DNA of 60,657 bases from Robinsoniella peoriensis. Its GTDB lineage: Bacteria > Bacillota > Clostridia > Lachnospirales > Lachnospiraceae. Position 1 is the stretch's first letter. Every line of letters begins with the position of its first letter. The position numbers and the translations under genes are program-made. The notes below the pieces were generated by a model. It saw only the letters and a program-made list of their open reading frames with translations, searched no databases and had not been told where the DNA came from. Of this stretch, positions 42,928 through 53,133 are shown in pieces. The stretch is from NCBI RefSeq assembly GCF_042680125.1, contig NZ_JBHTNY010000046.1; one strand, written 5' to 3'.

Positions 42928-43860
42928 TCATTTCTTTGGGAGGGATACGGTAAACACTGTTTTTACAAATGGTCTGCTCTTTACTCTGATACTTCCTCCC
43001 ATTGCCTCCACCAGGCGTTTGGTAATCGTTAGCCCCAGACCGCTGCCCTGGTATTTTTTATTCCTGGAGTCTTCCAGGGTAACCAGCCGTTCAAATATTT
43101 TATCCTGGCTGTCTTCGATAATCCCTTTTCCATGGTCTTCTACCTGGATCATTACATAATCTTCAATCCATGTAATCCCCAGTCTCAGATATCTGCCGTC
43201 CGCTCCATATTTAATGGCATTTTGTAACAGATTAGCTAATATTCGTTTCACCGCCTGCTTGTCTGCCTCAACCGGTACTTCTTCTTCCGGAATATCAATG
43301 TCCACTTGGAAACCGCCCTCCTGAAGCATATCATAATAGTTCAGTATCTCATTTCTGGCAATTTCGCACAGATCCAGTTCCTGCATCTCCAATGCCAGTT
43401 CACCGGATTCTATTTTTACCAGGTCGAAAAAAATATTGATCATTTCTAAAACATCCGTGGTCTTCCTGTATATCTTCTCTACTTTTTGCTGGATGGAATC
43501 CAGAGAGATCCCCTCCTGGTTTCGTATCATTTCGGAATATCCCAGAATGACGGTCAATGGTGTCTTCAAATCATGGGAAATATTCGCCAGCATTTTACGG
43601 TTGCTGTCTTCCTGATTTTTCCGCTCCATTTCCAGTGAGTTCTGGCGCTCCAGAAGGTCATTTATCTGAACCAGCAGCTTTTGTATTTCCTTTTCATCAG
43701 AAAGGGCGAGCAGGGTATCCGAAGAACCTTTTTCTAAAAATCCGGAGATTTCACCCGTGATTTTATTTAACTGCCTGGACTGGTTTATGTATTTTGATAA
43801 TACAATTATCAATCCGACAGCCAGTATGACACAAACAAAGCACAAAATTATATTGCTCAT
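42928..43860 (-). CDS. Sensor histidine kinase
   Basis: 310 aa. One N-terminal membrane helix (IILCFVCVILAVGLIIVL) and almost no extracytoplasmic part, then a coiled coil, the phospho-acceptor box ISHDLKTPLTVILGYSEM (H96) and a HATPase domain with LLQNAIKYGADG (N box), VEDHGKGI and GSGLGLTITKRLVEAMGGS. The lack of a sensor domain is common in kinases that sense through an associated ABC transporter. It overlaps the response regulator gene by 4 nt. Confidence 0.93.
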   Translation of the reverse strand: MSNIILCFVCVILAVGLIIVLSKYINQSRQLNKITGEISGFLEKGSSDTLLALSDEKEIQKLLVQINDLLERQNSLEMERKNQEDSNRKMLANISHDLKTPLTVILGYSEMIRNQEGISLDSIQQKVEKIYRKTTDVLEMINIFFDLVKIESGELALEMQELDLCEIARNEILNYYDMLQEGGFQVDIDIPEEEVPVEADKQAVKRILANLLQNAIKYGADGRYLRLGITWIEDYVMIQVEDHGKGIIEDSQDKIFERLVTLEDSRNKKYQGSGLGLTITKRLVEAMGGSIRVKSRPFVKTVFTVSLPKK

Positions 43861-44567
43861 TTTCCGCCCTCCACCGGTGTCCCCAGTTTATAACCAATTC
43901 CCCAAACCGTTTTTATGTACCGGGGATCGGATGGCTGATCCTCGATTTTTTCCCGCAGTCTCCTTATCGTCACATTGATGACATTGTCATCATGCAAAAA
44001 CTCCTCATCCCATACCTCCTGGTAAATGGAAACCTTGGTATATACTTTCTCCGGATGATTCGCAAATAATTTTAAGATCTCAAATTCCTTTGCGGTCAGA
44101 CTAACGGGAACACCTTTCTTTTTCACCACCAGATCCTCTGTTTCAATCGTCAGATCTCCAATCGTAATCCTGGAATCATGATGCTCCGCTTTCGCATGGT
44201 ATATCGTGGTGCGGCGTAAAAATGCTTTTACCCTGGCCTGTAACTCCATAACGGAAAAAGGTTTTGTAATATAATCATCTGCTCCATATTCCAGTCCCAA
44301 TACCTTTTCAAATTCACCGTCCTTCGCAGATAAGATTAAAATCGGTACCGTATTTTGTTCCCTGACTTTTTTAAGCACTGTCATTCCATTCACTTTTGGC
44401 AGCATCAGATCTAAGATAATTAAATCAAAGTCATTTTTTCTTATAAGTTCCAATGCTTCCTGTCCATCCCCGGCTGTATAGATCGTATATTCCGGCTGGG
44501 TAAGTGCTTCCTCTATCATTTCCCGGATATCGGGTTCATCCTCTACAATTAAAATTGAAAACTTCAT
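43857..44567 (-). CDS. OmpR-family response regulator
   Basis: 236 aa from Met 44567 (MKFSILIVEDEPDIREMIEE), ribosome site GGGAGGATAAG. Receiver domain with E9/D10 acid pocket, phospho-acceptor D53 (LIILDLMLPKVNG), conserved Lys in YITKPFSVMEL, and a winged-helix C-terminal domain (LTAKEFEILKLFANHPEKVY, NVINVTIRRLREKIEDQPSD). It pairs with the kinase that follows and is expected to control the downstream ABC genes. Confidence 0.95.
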   Translation of the reverse strand: MKFSILIVEDEPDIREMIEEALTQPEYTIYTAGDGQEALELIRKNDFDLIILDLMLPKVNGMTVLKKVREQNTVPILILSAKDGEFEKVLGLEYGADDYITKPFSVMELQARVKAFLRRTTIYHAKAEHHDSRITIGDLTIETEDLVVKKKGVPVSLTAKEFEILKLFANHPEKVYTKVSIYQEVWDEEFLHDDNVINVTIRRLREKIEDQPSDPRYIKTVWGIGYKLGTPVEGGK

Positions 44568-44664
44568 TCTTATCCTCCCTCGAATAGCATTCTGTGCTGT
44601 TGTACAGGTTTTATAAATCATTCTTGCAATATTATAACAGATACGTCAAGTAAATGTCCCCCAT

Positions 44665-46707
44665 TTATAAAATATTCTGTATCTCTTTCAAACTGTCCAC
44701 AGGTGCCTGGCATCTGTTCCGGGTACACAGATAAAATTGTGTCTTTCCGGGTATGATCCCGTAATCTTCCGTAAATGGAGCTATTTTTTTTAGTCTTTCG
44801 GCATTTTCTTTTGTCTTTACCACAATTGCAAGACTGCTGTCCCTCTCTCCAAGTTGCCGAAGCTCTTCTATCTCTTCTCCGGAGGGCTCCAGGCAGATTA
44901 GTTCCCTGGATGGATACAGAACCTGCATCAGAGTCAGCAAAGTAAAACTATAAGCGGAAGGGTATTCTGCAATATTACCCGCCAGAAAGCAGATCTGTTT
45001 ATGAAATAACTCCTGCCACTTTTCTTCCCCTGTTATCTGGGCCAATTTATATAACACAAATGCAGCAACCGAATTCCCTGACGGAACTGCCCCGTCATAT
45101 ACTTCTTTTGAACGTACAATCAGCTTCTGTGCATCTTTGGCATAAATGTAGAATCCACCATTTTCAAAATCAAAAAACTGATCTACCATATCTCCGGCAA
45201 AAGACAATGCCTTTTCCAGAAGTTCAACACGAAAGGTGGCACCGTAAAGCATCAGCAGTGCATAGGAGTAAAAAGCATAGTCATCTATTTTTCCTTCTCC
45301 AGCGGAATCCTCCTCCCGGTAACGTACCAGAAGCTTTCCTCCTTTCACCAGTTTCTGGGTGATAAACTGTTCTGCTTTCAATGCTGTCCGCAGATAAGAT
45401 TCCGCTCCGGTTACGGCATATGCTTTTGCAAATGCAGCTATCATCAGCCCATTCCAGGAAAGCAGGATCTTGTCGTCCTTGTGAAGGCTGGCACGCTTCC
45501 TGCGAATTGGATAAAGTGTTTTATTTATTTTGGCAATTCGGCTGTTTTTTTCTTCAAAACGGGGATTATTAATCAGGTTCGGTATAGATTTTCCTTCAAA
45601 ATTACCATGGTAAGTAATATCATACCAGCGGCAGAAATACTCTCCGTCATAGTCTCCCAGATATTCTTTTATTTCATCGGGGTCAAATACATAGTACTTA
45701 CCTTCCACCCCATCACTATCCGCATCCTGTCCGCAGTAAAAGCCTCCCTTTTTATCCGTAAGCTCTGATTCTACATATTGGAGTGTCCGTTCCGCTACAA
45801 ACAAGTACAGGTCTTTGCCCGTTATGGTATAGGCTTCCAGATAGGCGATCACCAGGAGGGCATTGTCATAGAGCATCTTTTCAAAATGGGGCACAAGCCA
45901 TTTTTCGTCTGTGGAATACCTGGAAAACCCGCCGCCCACATGATCAAACATACCGCCCCGATACATCTGGCATAAGGTCTTTTCCACCATTTTAAGGGCT
46001 TCTTCCTTATTCTCTTTTTTTGCATATTCCATCAGAAATAACAGATTATGAGGTGTAGGAAACTTTGGTGCACTGCCGAACCCTCCATATTTTTGTTCAA
46101 ACCTTTCCAAAAACTGGGTAAATCCTTCCTTTACCAATTTCACATCCGGTTCTCCCCTGAGGCTTTCCTTGTTTTGCTCTTTTAGGAAATTTAAGATTTC
46201 ATCCCCTGTCTGCAGAAGACGCTTTTTTTCATTTTTCCACCTGTCCGCAATCATGTCCAGCAATTCATCCAGTCCCGTCATTCCATATCTGGCTTTCGGG
46301 GGCAGATATGTTCCTGCAAAAAACGGCTTGCACTCCGGAGTCATGATAATGGTAAGCGGCCAGCCTCCCTGACCGGTCATTGCCTGGCAGACAGACATAT
46401 AAACGCTGTCCACATCCGGTCTTTCCTCCCGGTCTACCTTCACTGCTATATAATTCCGGTTTAAAATCTCCGCAATTTTTTCATTTTCAAAAGACTCATG
46501 TGCCATCACATGGCACCAATGACAACAAGATTTCTATAACCAACGTTAGGAATACCCAATAGATAAGAAAATAGGCTTATCTTCTGCTTTTGCTTTTGTA
46601 AATGCTTGTTCACACCAAGGCCACCAGTCAACTGGATTATAAGCGTGTTGAAGTAGATAAGGACTTTTTACATGTATTAATCTATTGGGTTTCTTGCTAG
46701 TTGTCAT
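44665..46707 (-). pseudogene. YyaL-like thioredoxin-domain / epimerase-fold protein, broken by two in-frame stops
   Basis: The frame from ATG 46707 (AGGAGGTGAT upstream) reads MTTSKKPNRLIHVKSPYLLQ and DKPIFLSIGYS. It then meets TAA (46546-46548) and TAG (46534-46536), and resumes in the same frame as CCHWCHVMAHESFENEKIAE, the family's active-site region. Intact relatives read GYS-x-CHWC with no gap, so about 21 nt has been inserted. Downstream, 614 codons are undamaged: GGWPLTIIMTPECKPFFAGTY, GGFSRYSTDEKWLVPHFEKM, DADSDGVEGKYYVF and an alpha/alpha-barrel C-terminus. A GTG at 46509 could restart translation but would lose the CHWC site. The family's role is unproven. Confidence 0.82.
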
Positions 46708-46766
46708 AGGGCATCACCTCCTTATATAAAATATAACCTTATTATACCCAAACAAAAAGTGACTAT

Positions 46767-46800
46767 GTAAGCCACATAGCCACTAATTTTTATTTGAACT
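46767..46800 (-). terminator. Terminator after the cytidylate-kinase-like gene
   Basis: On the minus strand AGTGGCTATGTGGCTTACAT is the start of a stem (AGTGGCTATGT with ACATAGTCACT, one mismatch), followed by TTTTTGTTTGG. It lies between the kinase-like gene and the broken YyaL-like gene. The rest of 46708-46935 is AT-rich with no gene seen. Confidence 0.7.
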
Positions 46801-46935
46801 TAATCGTCAAACTATTTTGAATATATTGATAGTCAATAAACTGAAGCCCATTCCGGATCCCTGCACTCACAGCTAAACTGTTTGTAATAATAAGAGAATA
46901 ATAAACTGCGATCTAACTTAACCACATAATCACTG

Positions 46936-47532
46936 TTAACCTCTGTAAATCTTTTCTATTATATCCACACATTTCTCATATCCCAAGGTGGAGGTATTCA
47001 AACACAGATCATAATTTGCCATATCCCCCCACTCTTTTTCCGTGAAAGAATTATAATAACTTTTTCTCTGCATATCCTTTTGCTTGATAAATCGTTCTAT
47101 GTTTTTCTTCTCAATCTTATCTACATTGCCTGCTCTGTTAATACGATCAGCCATAGCAGATGCATAGATAAAAATATTCAGTGTTTTGCATTTATCTTTC
47201 AGGGCATAATCGGAACATCTTCCGATAAAAATACACGGACCGTCATCTGCCAATCGCCTGATGGTATCACATTCTGCCTGGAAAATCTTATATGGCTGGT
47301 TTACCTTATCATATTGTCCATTGGTCATGATCGCTATATTATACAAAAGGCTTCCATTTCTCTTCTCATCATGTTCACGCATGATCCCGGGATTAATGCC
47401 ATACTTTTCTGCGGCGATCATCAACAGCTCATTGTCATAGAAAGGGATGTCAAGACGCTTTGCCAGCATCTTCCCTACCTCCCTTCCTCCGCTTCCATAC
47501 TGTCTGTCAATCGTGATGCATTTTCTACTCAT
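46936..47532 (-). CDS. Cytidylate kinase-like family protein
   Basis: 198 aa from Met 47532 (MSRKCITIDRQYGSGGREVG), with AAAGGAGG upstream. ITIDRQYGSGGREVGKMLA is the family's P-loop variant; FYDNELLMIAAEKYG and DGPCIFIGRCSDYALKDKCK follow the usual order. Proteins of this short type (Cytidylate_kin2) are common beside transporters and regulators in clostridia and their substrate is not established; true CMP kinase is usually longer and differs in the nucleotide loop. A hairpin AAACACG/CGTGTTT at 47550-47573 sits directly before the ribosome site. Confidence 0.85.
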   Translation of the reverse strand: MSRKCITIDRQYGSGGREVGKMLAKRLDIPFYDNELLMIAAEKYGINPGIMREHDEKRNGSLLYNIAIMTNGQYDKVNQPYKIFQAECDTIRRLADDGPCIFIGRCSDYALKDKCKTLNIFIYASAMADRINRAGNVDKIEKKNIERFIKQKDMQRKSYYNSFTEKEWGDMANYDLCLNTSTLGYEKCVDIIEKIYRG

Positions 47533-47623
47533 CTTACTATTTCCTCCTTTAAACACGCCTCAGAACGTGTTTTATAATACATTTCCTCAACCTGCACACC
47601 TTACTTTGCGGTATGCATCTGCT

Positions 47624-49477
47624 CTAAGCAGTCATTTCCTCAAACTGGGAATTGTACAGGCTTGCATAGAATCCATCTTTTGCAAGCAGGTCTTCATGGT
47701 TACCCTGTTCTATAATATCGCCGTCCTTCATCACCAGTATCAGGTCGGCATCTTTAATTGTAGATAAACGATGAGCGATAACAAAGCTGGTACGCCCCTT
47801 CATCAGATTCTTCATTGCTCTTTGTATTCTGGATTCTGTTCTGGTGTCTACGGAACTTGTGGCTTCGTCCAGAATCATTATCCTGTTGTCAGCCAATATT
47901 GCTCTTGCAATCGTGATCAGCTGTTTCTGCCCCTGAGATACATTGCTGGCATCCTCATTGAGCTCCATCTGGTAACTCCCGGGAAGCGTCTGGATAAAGT
48001 GGTGGGCATGAGCCGCTTTCGCTGCCGCTATTACCTCTTCATCTGTAGCCTCTAGCCGTCCGTATCGGATATTCTCCATAATGGTTCCCTTGAACAGCCA
48101 GGTGTCCTGCAGTACCATGCCAAAATATTCCCTCAGTTCGCTTCTGTTGAAATCTTTGATATCGTGCCCGTCAACCTTAATACTTCCGCTGTTCACGTCA
48201 TAGAAACGCATAAGAAGCTTCACCATCGTAGTCTTGCCCGCTCCGGTAGGGCCTACTATAGCAACCGTCTGTCCCGGCTCTACCTCACAGTTAAAATCAT
48301 TGATAATAATTTTATCTGTATTATATCCAAAATGAACATGCTCGAATGTGACTTTTCCTTCTATATTATCTAACTGAACCGGATCATTTGCAACCAGTTC
48401 TTCTTCTTCCTCACCCAGAAATTCAAAAACACGCTCTGCTGCTGCCGCAGTTGACTGAAGCATATTAGATACCTGTGCTACCTGGGCAATGGGCTGGGTA
48501 AAGTTCTTAACATACTGAATGAAGGATTGAATATCACCTACTTCAATGGCACCTTTTACAGCCAGAATACTTCCGCTGAGCGCAACTGCTACATATCCCA
48601 GATTACCGATAAAGCCCATAATCGGCTGCATCATACCGGATAAAAACTGTGATTTCCAGGCTGACTGGAATAAAACTGCATTAGTTTCATCAAATTCCTT
48701 TTCTACTGTCTTCTCCCTGTTAAAAGCCTGAACGATGCTGTGTCCGCTGTAAACCTCTTCTACCTGTCCGTTGATCTCACCCAGATATTTCTGCTGTGCC
48801 ACGAAATATTTCTGAGAACACTTCACAACAATACCGATCAGGATTGCAGAGATTGGAAGTATTATAATGGCAATCAGAGTCATAAGCGGGCTGATGCTCA
48901 TCATCATGATAAAAATACCGATCAGCTGGGTAATGGATGTAATCAGCTGGGTAATGCTCTGATTCAGGCTCTGTCCCAGCGTATCCACATCATTTGTGAT
49001 GCGGGATAAAACCTCACCCACAGTTTTGGACTCAAAATATTTCATCGGCATCCTGTTAATTTTCTTGGAAATCTCTTCACGGAAACGGTAGCACAGCTTT
49101 TGTGAAATACCGCTCATAATCCATCCCTGTACAAAGGACAGGCAGGAACTGAATAAATATAAGCCCAACATTAAAATCAGTATACGTCCAATTTTTGTAA
49201 AATCAATTCCTCCCGAACCGGATATCTTCGCTACCAGGCCATTGAATAATTCCGTTGTTGCTTTACCAAGAATCTTAGGTCCCAGAATTCCAAAAATTGT
49301 TCCTCCCACTGCGAATATAAATACGCCGATCAACGCAATTTTATAACTTCCCATATATCCTGCAAGTTTGCGGATTGTTCCTTTAAAATCTTTTGCCTTT
49401 TCCCCCGGAACCATTCTGGAGCCAGGTCCATGGCGCCCTGTTTTCATTTTTGGCGGCTGGTTGTTTCCTTCACTCAT
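47624..49477 (-). CDS. ABC exporter half-transporter (MdlB/YheH-like)
   Basis: 617 aa. Six membrane helices (about 40-330) then an ATPase with Walker A GPTGAGKTTMVK, Q-loop MVLQDTWLFKGT, signature VSQGQKQLITIARA, Walker B RIMILDEATSSVD and H-loop IAHRLSTI. The N-terminus is Gly/Pro-rich (MSEGNNQPPKMKTGRHGPGS). Its start overlaps the stop of the upstream ABC gene by 4 nt, so the two halves are made together and probably form a heterodimeric multidrug exporter. Confidence 0.93.
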   Translation of the reverse strand: MSEGNNQPPKMKTGRHGPGSRMVPGEKAKDFKGTIRKLAGYMGSYKIALIGVFIFAVGGTIFGILGPKILGKATTELFNGLVAKISGSGGIDFTKIGRILILMLGLYLFSSCLSFVQGWIMSGISQKLCYRFREEISKKINRMPMKYFESKTVGEVLSRITNDVDTLGQSLNQSITQLITSITQLIGIFIMMMSISPLMTLIAIIILPISAILIGIVVKCSQKYFVAQQKYLGEINGQVEEVYSGHSIVQAFNREKTVEKEFDETNAVLFQSAWKSQFLSGMMQPIMGFIGNLGYVAVALSGSILAVKGAIEVGDIQSFIQYVKNFTQPIAQVAQVSNMLQSTAAAAERVFEFLGEEEEELVANDPVQLDNIEGKVTFEHVHFGYNTDKIIINDFNCEVEPGQTVAIVGPTGAGKTTMVKLLMRFYDVNSGSIKVDGHDIKDFNRSELREYFGMVLQDTWLFKGTIMENIRYGRLEATDEEVIAAAKAAHAHHFIQTLPGSYQMELNEDASNVSQGQKQLITIARAILADNRIMILDEATSSVDTRTESRIQRAMKNLMKGRTSFVIAHRLSTIKDADLILVMKDGDIIEQGNHEDLLAKDGFYASLYNSQFEEMTA

Positions 49478-51627
49478 GATGCTGCGCCTCCTTTCAATTC
49501 TGCTTCCGATAACTGGGATCTGGCGATTTCCAGATAAGTTTCACAACTTTCCAGTAATTGTTCATGGTTACCGATTCCTGCTATTTTGCCTTCATCTAAG
49601 ACGATAATCTGATCTGCATGAAGAATCGTACTGATACGCTGTGCAACAATGATGACAGTAGCATCTGCAATCTTTTCATTCAATGCCCTACGCAGAACCA
49701 CATCTGTCTTGTAGTCCAAAGCAGAAAAACTGTCATCAAAGAGGAATACTTTTGGCTTTTTCGCAATTGCCCTTGCAATGGAAAGACGCTGTTTCTGTCC
49801 TCCTGAAACGTTGCTTCCTCCTTCTGATATGCTGCTGTGGTATTTATCCGGTTTTGTATCGATAAACTCTGTGGCTTGTGCTATCCCGGCTGCTTCTTCC
49901 ATATATTTATCGGGAATATCTTCCCCGCCAAACTTAATATTTGATTCAATATCTCCTGAAAAAAGTACTCCTTTTTGGGGAACAAACCCTAATATATCCC
50001 TCAGTTTATTTCTGGATAAATCCCGGATATCCACACCATCCAAAGTAATTCTGCCTCCGGTTACATCATAAAATCTTGGAATCAGATGGATCAAAGTGGA
50101 TTTCCCACAGCCCGTACTTCCGATAATTGCAGTGGTCTGTCCCGGTCTGGCAGTAAAATTCAAATGTTCCAGGGCATCTTCATCAGCGCCCGGATAGCGG
50201 AAGGACACATCTTCAAATGCAACGATTCCCTTCCAATGTGATATGGTATTATCCAATGTATCTTTTTTATCCTTAATCACAACATCTGTCTCAATTACTT
50301 CATCGATACGGTTTGCGGAAACGCCTGCTCTTGGAAGCATGATTGAAATCATGGTTAGCATCAGGAAGCTCATTACAATCTGCATGGTATACGTAATAAA
50401 TGCCATCATATCCCCAACCTGAAGGTTGCCGGCATCAATTCCCTTGCCGCCGAACCATACGATCATAACTGTAATACAGTTCATAATCAGCATCATTGCC
50501 GGCATCATAAAAGTCATAACACGGTTTGTAAATAACTGAGTAGACTTTAAATCCAGATTCGCATCAGCAAACCGTTTCTCTTCATATTTTTCTCTGCTGA
50601 ATGCACGGATAACAGGAATTCCGGTTAAGATTTCTCTGGAAACCAGATTCATTTTATCCACCAGAATCTGCATTTTCTTAAATTTAGGCATTGCAACTGA
50701 AATCAATATTCCCACTAACAGGATAATTGCCCCTACAGCCACACCAATAATCCATCCCATGCCCGTTTGTGTATACCCGACTTTCATTATACCGCCTATG
50801 CCCAGAATCGGTGCATATAGAACCATACGCAAAAGGATTACGGACACCATCTGAATCTGTTGAACATCATTGGTGCTGCGTGTTATCAGAGATGCTGTAG
50901 AATACTGATCCATCTCCGTATTGGAGAATGACAGTACTTTCTTAAATACTCGGCCTCTCAGCGTCATTCCAATCTTTGCGGCGGTGTAAGACGCCAGCAT
51001 TCCCACGAAGACCGCAGCAATCATGGATACAATAGCCAGTGCAAGCATCATTAGCCCCTTATTTATCAGATAATCGGTCTGGTAATTCCCAAGATCAATC
51101 CCCATTGCCTTATACTCTTCCTTATCAAACAGTAATGCTTTCTGTTCTATAATGGAATCACTGTAGTCCCCAAACTTCTCAAGCGCCTGATCTTTCATTT
51201 GAAGAATCTGATCTTTTGTCATCATTCCGGATGCAAGTGCCTGTTTTATCTGGTCAATATCCACTTTCCCGGACTCTTTTGCAGAAGAAAGCATCAGCAT
51301 AGGTGTTCCCAGCATTTCATCCAGTTTTTCGATTTCTTTTTTACCTTCTTTATTCAGATGCAGGTAACCATCATCCTGCTTATCATAAGCAGCTTTCACC
51401 GTTTCCTCTTCTTTCTCTGTCAAAAACAGACACAGACTATCCATCGTTTCCTGACGCATCTGATCCGGAGCCACGTTGGCAATACCTCCCTGCTGAATCC
51501 CTACGTCTACAATGTCCGAGGTATAAGATGGCAATGCCAGATCGCAGTATGCCTGCACAATCAAAAGCAGTACAATGCACAGGATCAGCATTTTACACTC
51601 ACTTAAATATTTAAAGAGTTTCTTCAT
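49474..51627 (-). CDS. ABC exporter half-transporter with large extracellular insert
   Basis: 717 aa. TM1 (ILCIVLLLIVQAYCDLALPS) is followed by an insert of about 140 residues, rich in charged amino acids (KEEETVKAAYDKQDDGYLHL, SAKESGKVDIDQIKQALASG), before TM2 near 195. The ATPase has Walker A GSTGCGKSTLIHL, signature VSGGQKQRLSIARA and KVFLFDDSFSALD, where the expected catalytic Glu after Walker B is Asp. This fits the usual asymmetry of heterodimeric exporters, where one site is degenerate. It overlaps marR by 17 nt. Confidence 0.92.
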   Translation of the reverse strand: MKKLFKYLSECKMLILCIVLLLIVQAYCDLALPSYTSDIVDVGIQQGGIANVAPDQMRQETMDSLCLFLTEKEEETVKAAYDKQDDGYLHLNKEGKKEIEKLDEMLGTPMLMLSSAKESGKVDIDQIKQALASGMMTKDQILQMKDQALEKFGDYSDSIIEQKALLFDKEEYKAMGIDLGNYQTDYLINKGLMMLALAIVSMIAAVFVGMLASYTAAKIGMTLRGRVFKKVLSFSNTEMDQYSTASLITRSTNDVQQIQMVSVILLRMVLYAPILGIGGIMKVGYTQTGMGWIIGVAVGAIILLVGILISVAMPKFKKMQILVDKMNLVSREILTGIPVIRAFSREKYEEKRFADANLDLKSTQLFTNRVMTFMMPAMMLIMNCITVMIVWFGGKGIDAGNLQVGDMMAFITYTMQIVMSFLMLTMISIMLPRAGVSANRIDEVIETDVVIKDKKDTLDNTISHWKGIVAFEDVSFRYPGADEDALEHLNFTARPGQTTAIIGSTGCGKSTLIHLIPRFYDVTGGRITLDGVDIRDLSRNKLRDILGFVPQKGVLFSGDIESNIKFGGEDIPDKYMEEAAGIAQATEFIDTKPDKYHSSISEGGSNVSGGQKQRLSIARAIAKKPKVFLFDDSFSALDYKTDVVLRRALNEKIADATVIIVAQRISTILHADQIIVLDEGKIAGIGNHEQLLESCETYLEIARSQLSEAELKGGAAS

Positions 51628-52093
51628 CCTTATCTCCTTTCCCGCTGTCTTCCAATTCTTCTTCCATAACAGAAGTCATTTTATTGATCAGGCTGATCAG
51701 CATTTCTACATTTTCATCTCCCATGCGTTTCATGACCCGTTCGGAAAAGTCATCCATGGCTTTTGCTGCCATATCCCGCCTTTCCATTCCTTTTTCCGTA
51801 AGATATACATAGGTATTTCTGCGGTCATTTCGGTCTACTTCTCTTCGTATCAGATCTTTTTCTTCCATATTACGCAGGGTCCTTGATGCTGCCGGCGGTG
51901 AAACCCGCAGACTCTTGGCTAGGTCAGACACGATGATTCCCCTGCCCTCTCCGGCTCTCTCCTGACATTTGCGAATCATTTCCAGTGCAAAGAATTCCCC
52001 TTGTGATACATTGGAGAACACATGGCTCATATTCAGCTTTCGCATACGATGTGCTGCCCGGATAAACTCTTCTTTTAAATTTTTTTCACTCAT
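51611..52093 (-). CDS. MarR-family transcriptional regulator
   Basis: 160 aa from Met 52093 (MSEKNLKEEFIRAAHRMRKL), ribosome site AAAGGAG. The winged helix is GIIVSDLAKSLRVSPPAASRTLRNMEEKDLIRR followed by the wing DRNDRRNTYVYLTEKG. The last 17 nt overlap the first ABC gene, so it is the first gene of the exporter operon. It probably represses it and responds to an exported compound. A candidate operator lies at 52161-52173. Confidence 0.93.
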   Translation of the reverse strand: MSEKNLKEEFIRAAHRMRKLNMSHVFSNVSQGEFFALEMIRKCQERAGEGRGIIVSDLAKSLRVSPPAASRTLRNMEEKDLIRREVDRNDRRNTYVYLTEKGMERRDMAAKAMDDFSERVMKRMGDENVEMLISLINKMTSVMEEELEDSGKGDKDEETL

Positions 52094-52160
52094 ATCCACA
52101 CTCCTTTCTCTATCCACTTCCCTATTACTTACCGTGATTATTATTTATCCACGATATTAG

Positions 52161-52173
52161 TTAACTTGGTTAA
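52161..52173. promoter_or_regulatory. Candidate MarR operator
   Basis: TTAACTTGGTTAA is a perfect 5-bp inverted repeat around 3 nt, about 70 nt upstream of marR, within an AT-rich promoter region shared with the divergent pirin gene. The rest of 52094-52375 holds no gene. Confidence 0.5.
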
Positions 52174-52375
52174 TCATTTACTTTGATAAGTATATGCTCA
52201 CCTAAATAAATTGTCAATCCTTTAATTATAAAAAATTTATTAAATTCATTATCAAAAAGAATTGCCTTTTGCAGTTTAAAAGCTTATGATGTGTGTATAC
52301 TACAAATAACGCGGGGAACAAGTGAGATGAAAAGGTAACTATACATCAGAGCGTATAATTAAACGGAGGTTTCCA

Positions 52376-53074
52376 ATGATAAAGAAAATTGACCACAGTA
52401 AAATGGGCAGAAGTGAACTTGGATGGCTAAACAGCTGGTTTCATTTTTCATTTGCCGAATACTACAATCCCGACAATATGCAATACGGTGCACTGCGTGT
52501 CATAAACGATGATCTAATACAGGCACACACCGGATTTGACACACATCCCCACAAAAACATGGAAATCATCACCTATGTGGTTGACGGTGAACTCACCCAC
52601 GGCGACAGTATGGACAACAAACGGACGCTTACCCGGGGCGACATACAGTACATGAGTGCCGGAACCGGCATTTATCACAGTGAATTAAATGAATCAGATG
52701 AACGCCTGCGCCTGCTGCAGATCTGGATTTTACCGGATGCTGCAGAATATCTTCCCCAATATGGTGACTATACTTTTCCCTGGATTAACAGGCTGAATCA
52801 GTGGTTCCAGATTGTATCATCTGAAGATGGTACAGCGCCAATACGCATTCATCAGGATATAAATATATTTGTAACTCAGCTTATTCAAAATCAATCCCTG
52901 GAGTATGAAATCCTTCCGGGACGCCAGGCATATCTGGTTTTAATAGAAGGACGGGCACAATTAAATGAAGTTACGTTAGAGAAAAGGGATGCCGCAGAAA
53001 TCTCTGCCGGAAAATTGACCATACAGGCACAATCAGAAGCCCATATTATTTTTTTTGAAATGAAAGAACGTTAA
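52376..53074 (+). CDS. Pirin family protein (YhhW-like quercetinase fold)
   Basis: 232 aa. A bicupin protein. The N-terminal cupin has the pirin metal motif FDTHPHKNMEIITYVVDGEL (His-x-His and Glu) with MSAGTGIYHSELNESDERL completing it. The C-terminal cupin is the degenerate type of YhhW. E. coli YhhW oxidises quercetin in vitro, but the natural role of bacterial pirins is unclear. ACGGAGG lies before the ATG. Monocistronic, divergent from the MarR/ABC operon, with a strong terminator. Confidence 0.9.
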   Translation: MIKKIDHSKMGRSELGWLNSWFHFSFAEYYNPDNMQYGALRVINDDLIQAHTGFDTHPHKNMEIITYVVDGELTHGDSMDNKRTLTRGDIQYMSAGTGIYHSELNESDERLRLLQIWILPDAAEYLPQYGDYTFPWINRLNQWFQIVSSEDGTAPIRIHQDINIFVTQLIQNQSLEYEILPGRQAYLVLIEGRAQLNEVTLEKRDAAEISAGKLTIQAQSEAHIIFFEMKER

Positions 53075-53077
53075 ACG

Positions 53078-53118
53078 CAAAGACTTCCGACAGATCGCAA
53101 TTCTGCCGGAAGTCTTTG
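53078..53118 (+). terminator. Terminator of the pirin gene
   Basis: CAAAGACTTCCG and CGGAAGTCTTTG form a perfect 12-bp stem with a 17-nt loop, followed by TATTTATT. It separates pirin from the convergent GH43 gene and may serve both. Confidence 0.8.
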
Positions 53119-53133
53119 TATTTATTACCTCTT

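Noticed and set aside
44665..46707. Recoding of TAA/TAG or a self-splicing insert in the YyaL-like gene
   Set aside because: The insert is only about 21 nt, has no structure or recoding signal visible, and no other gene here shows readthrough; simple disruption is preferred.
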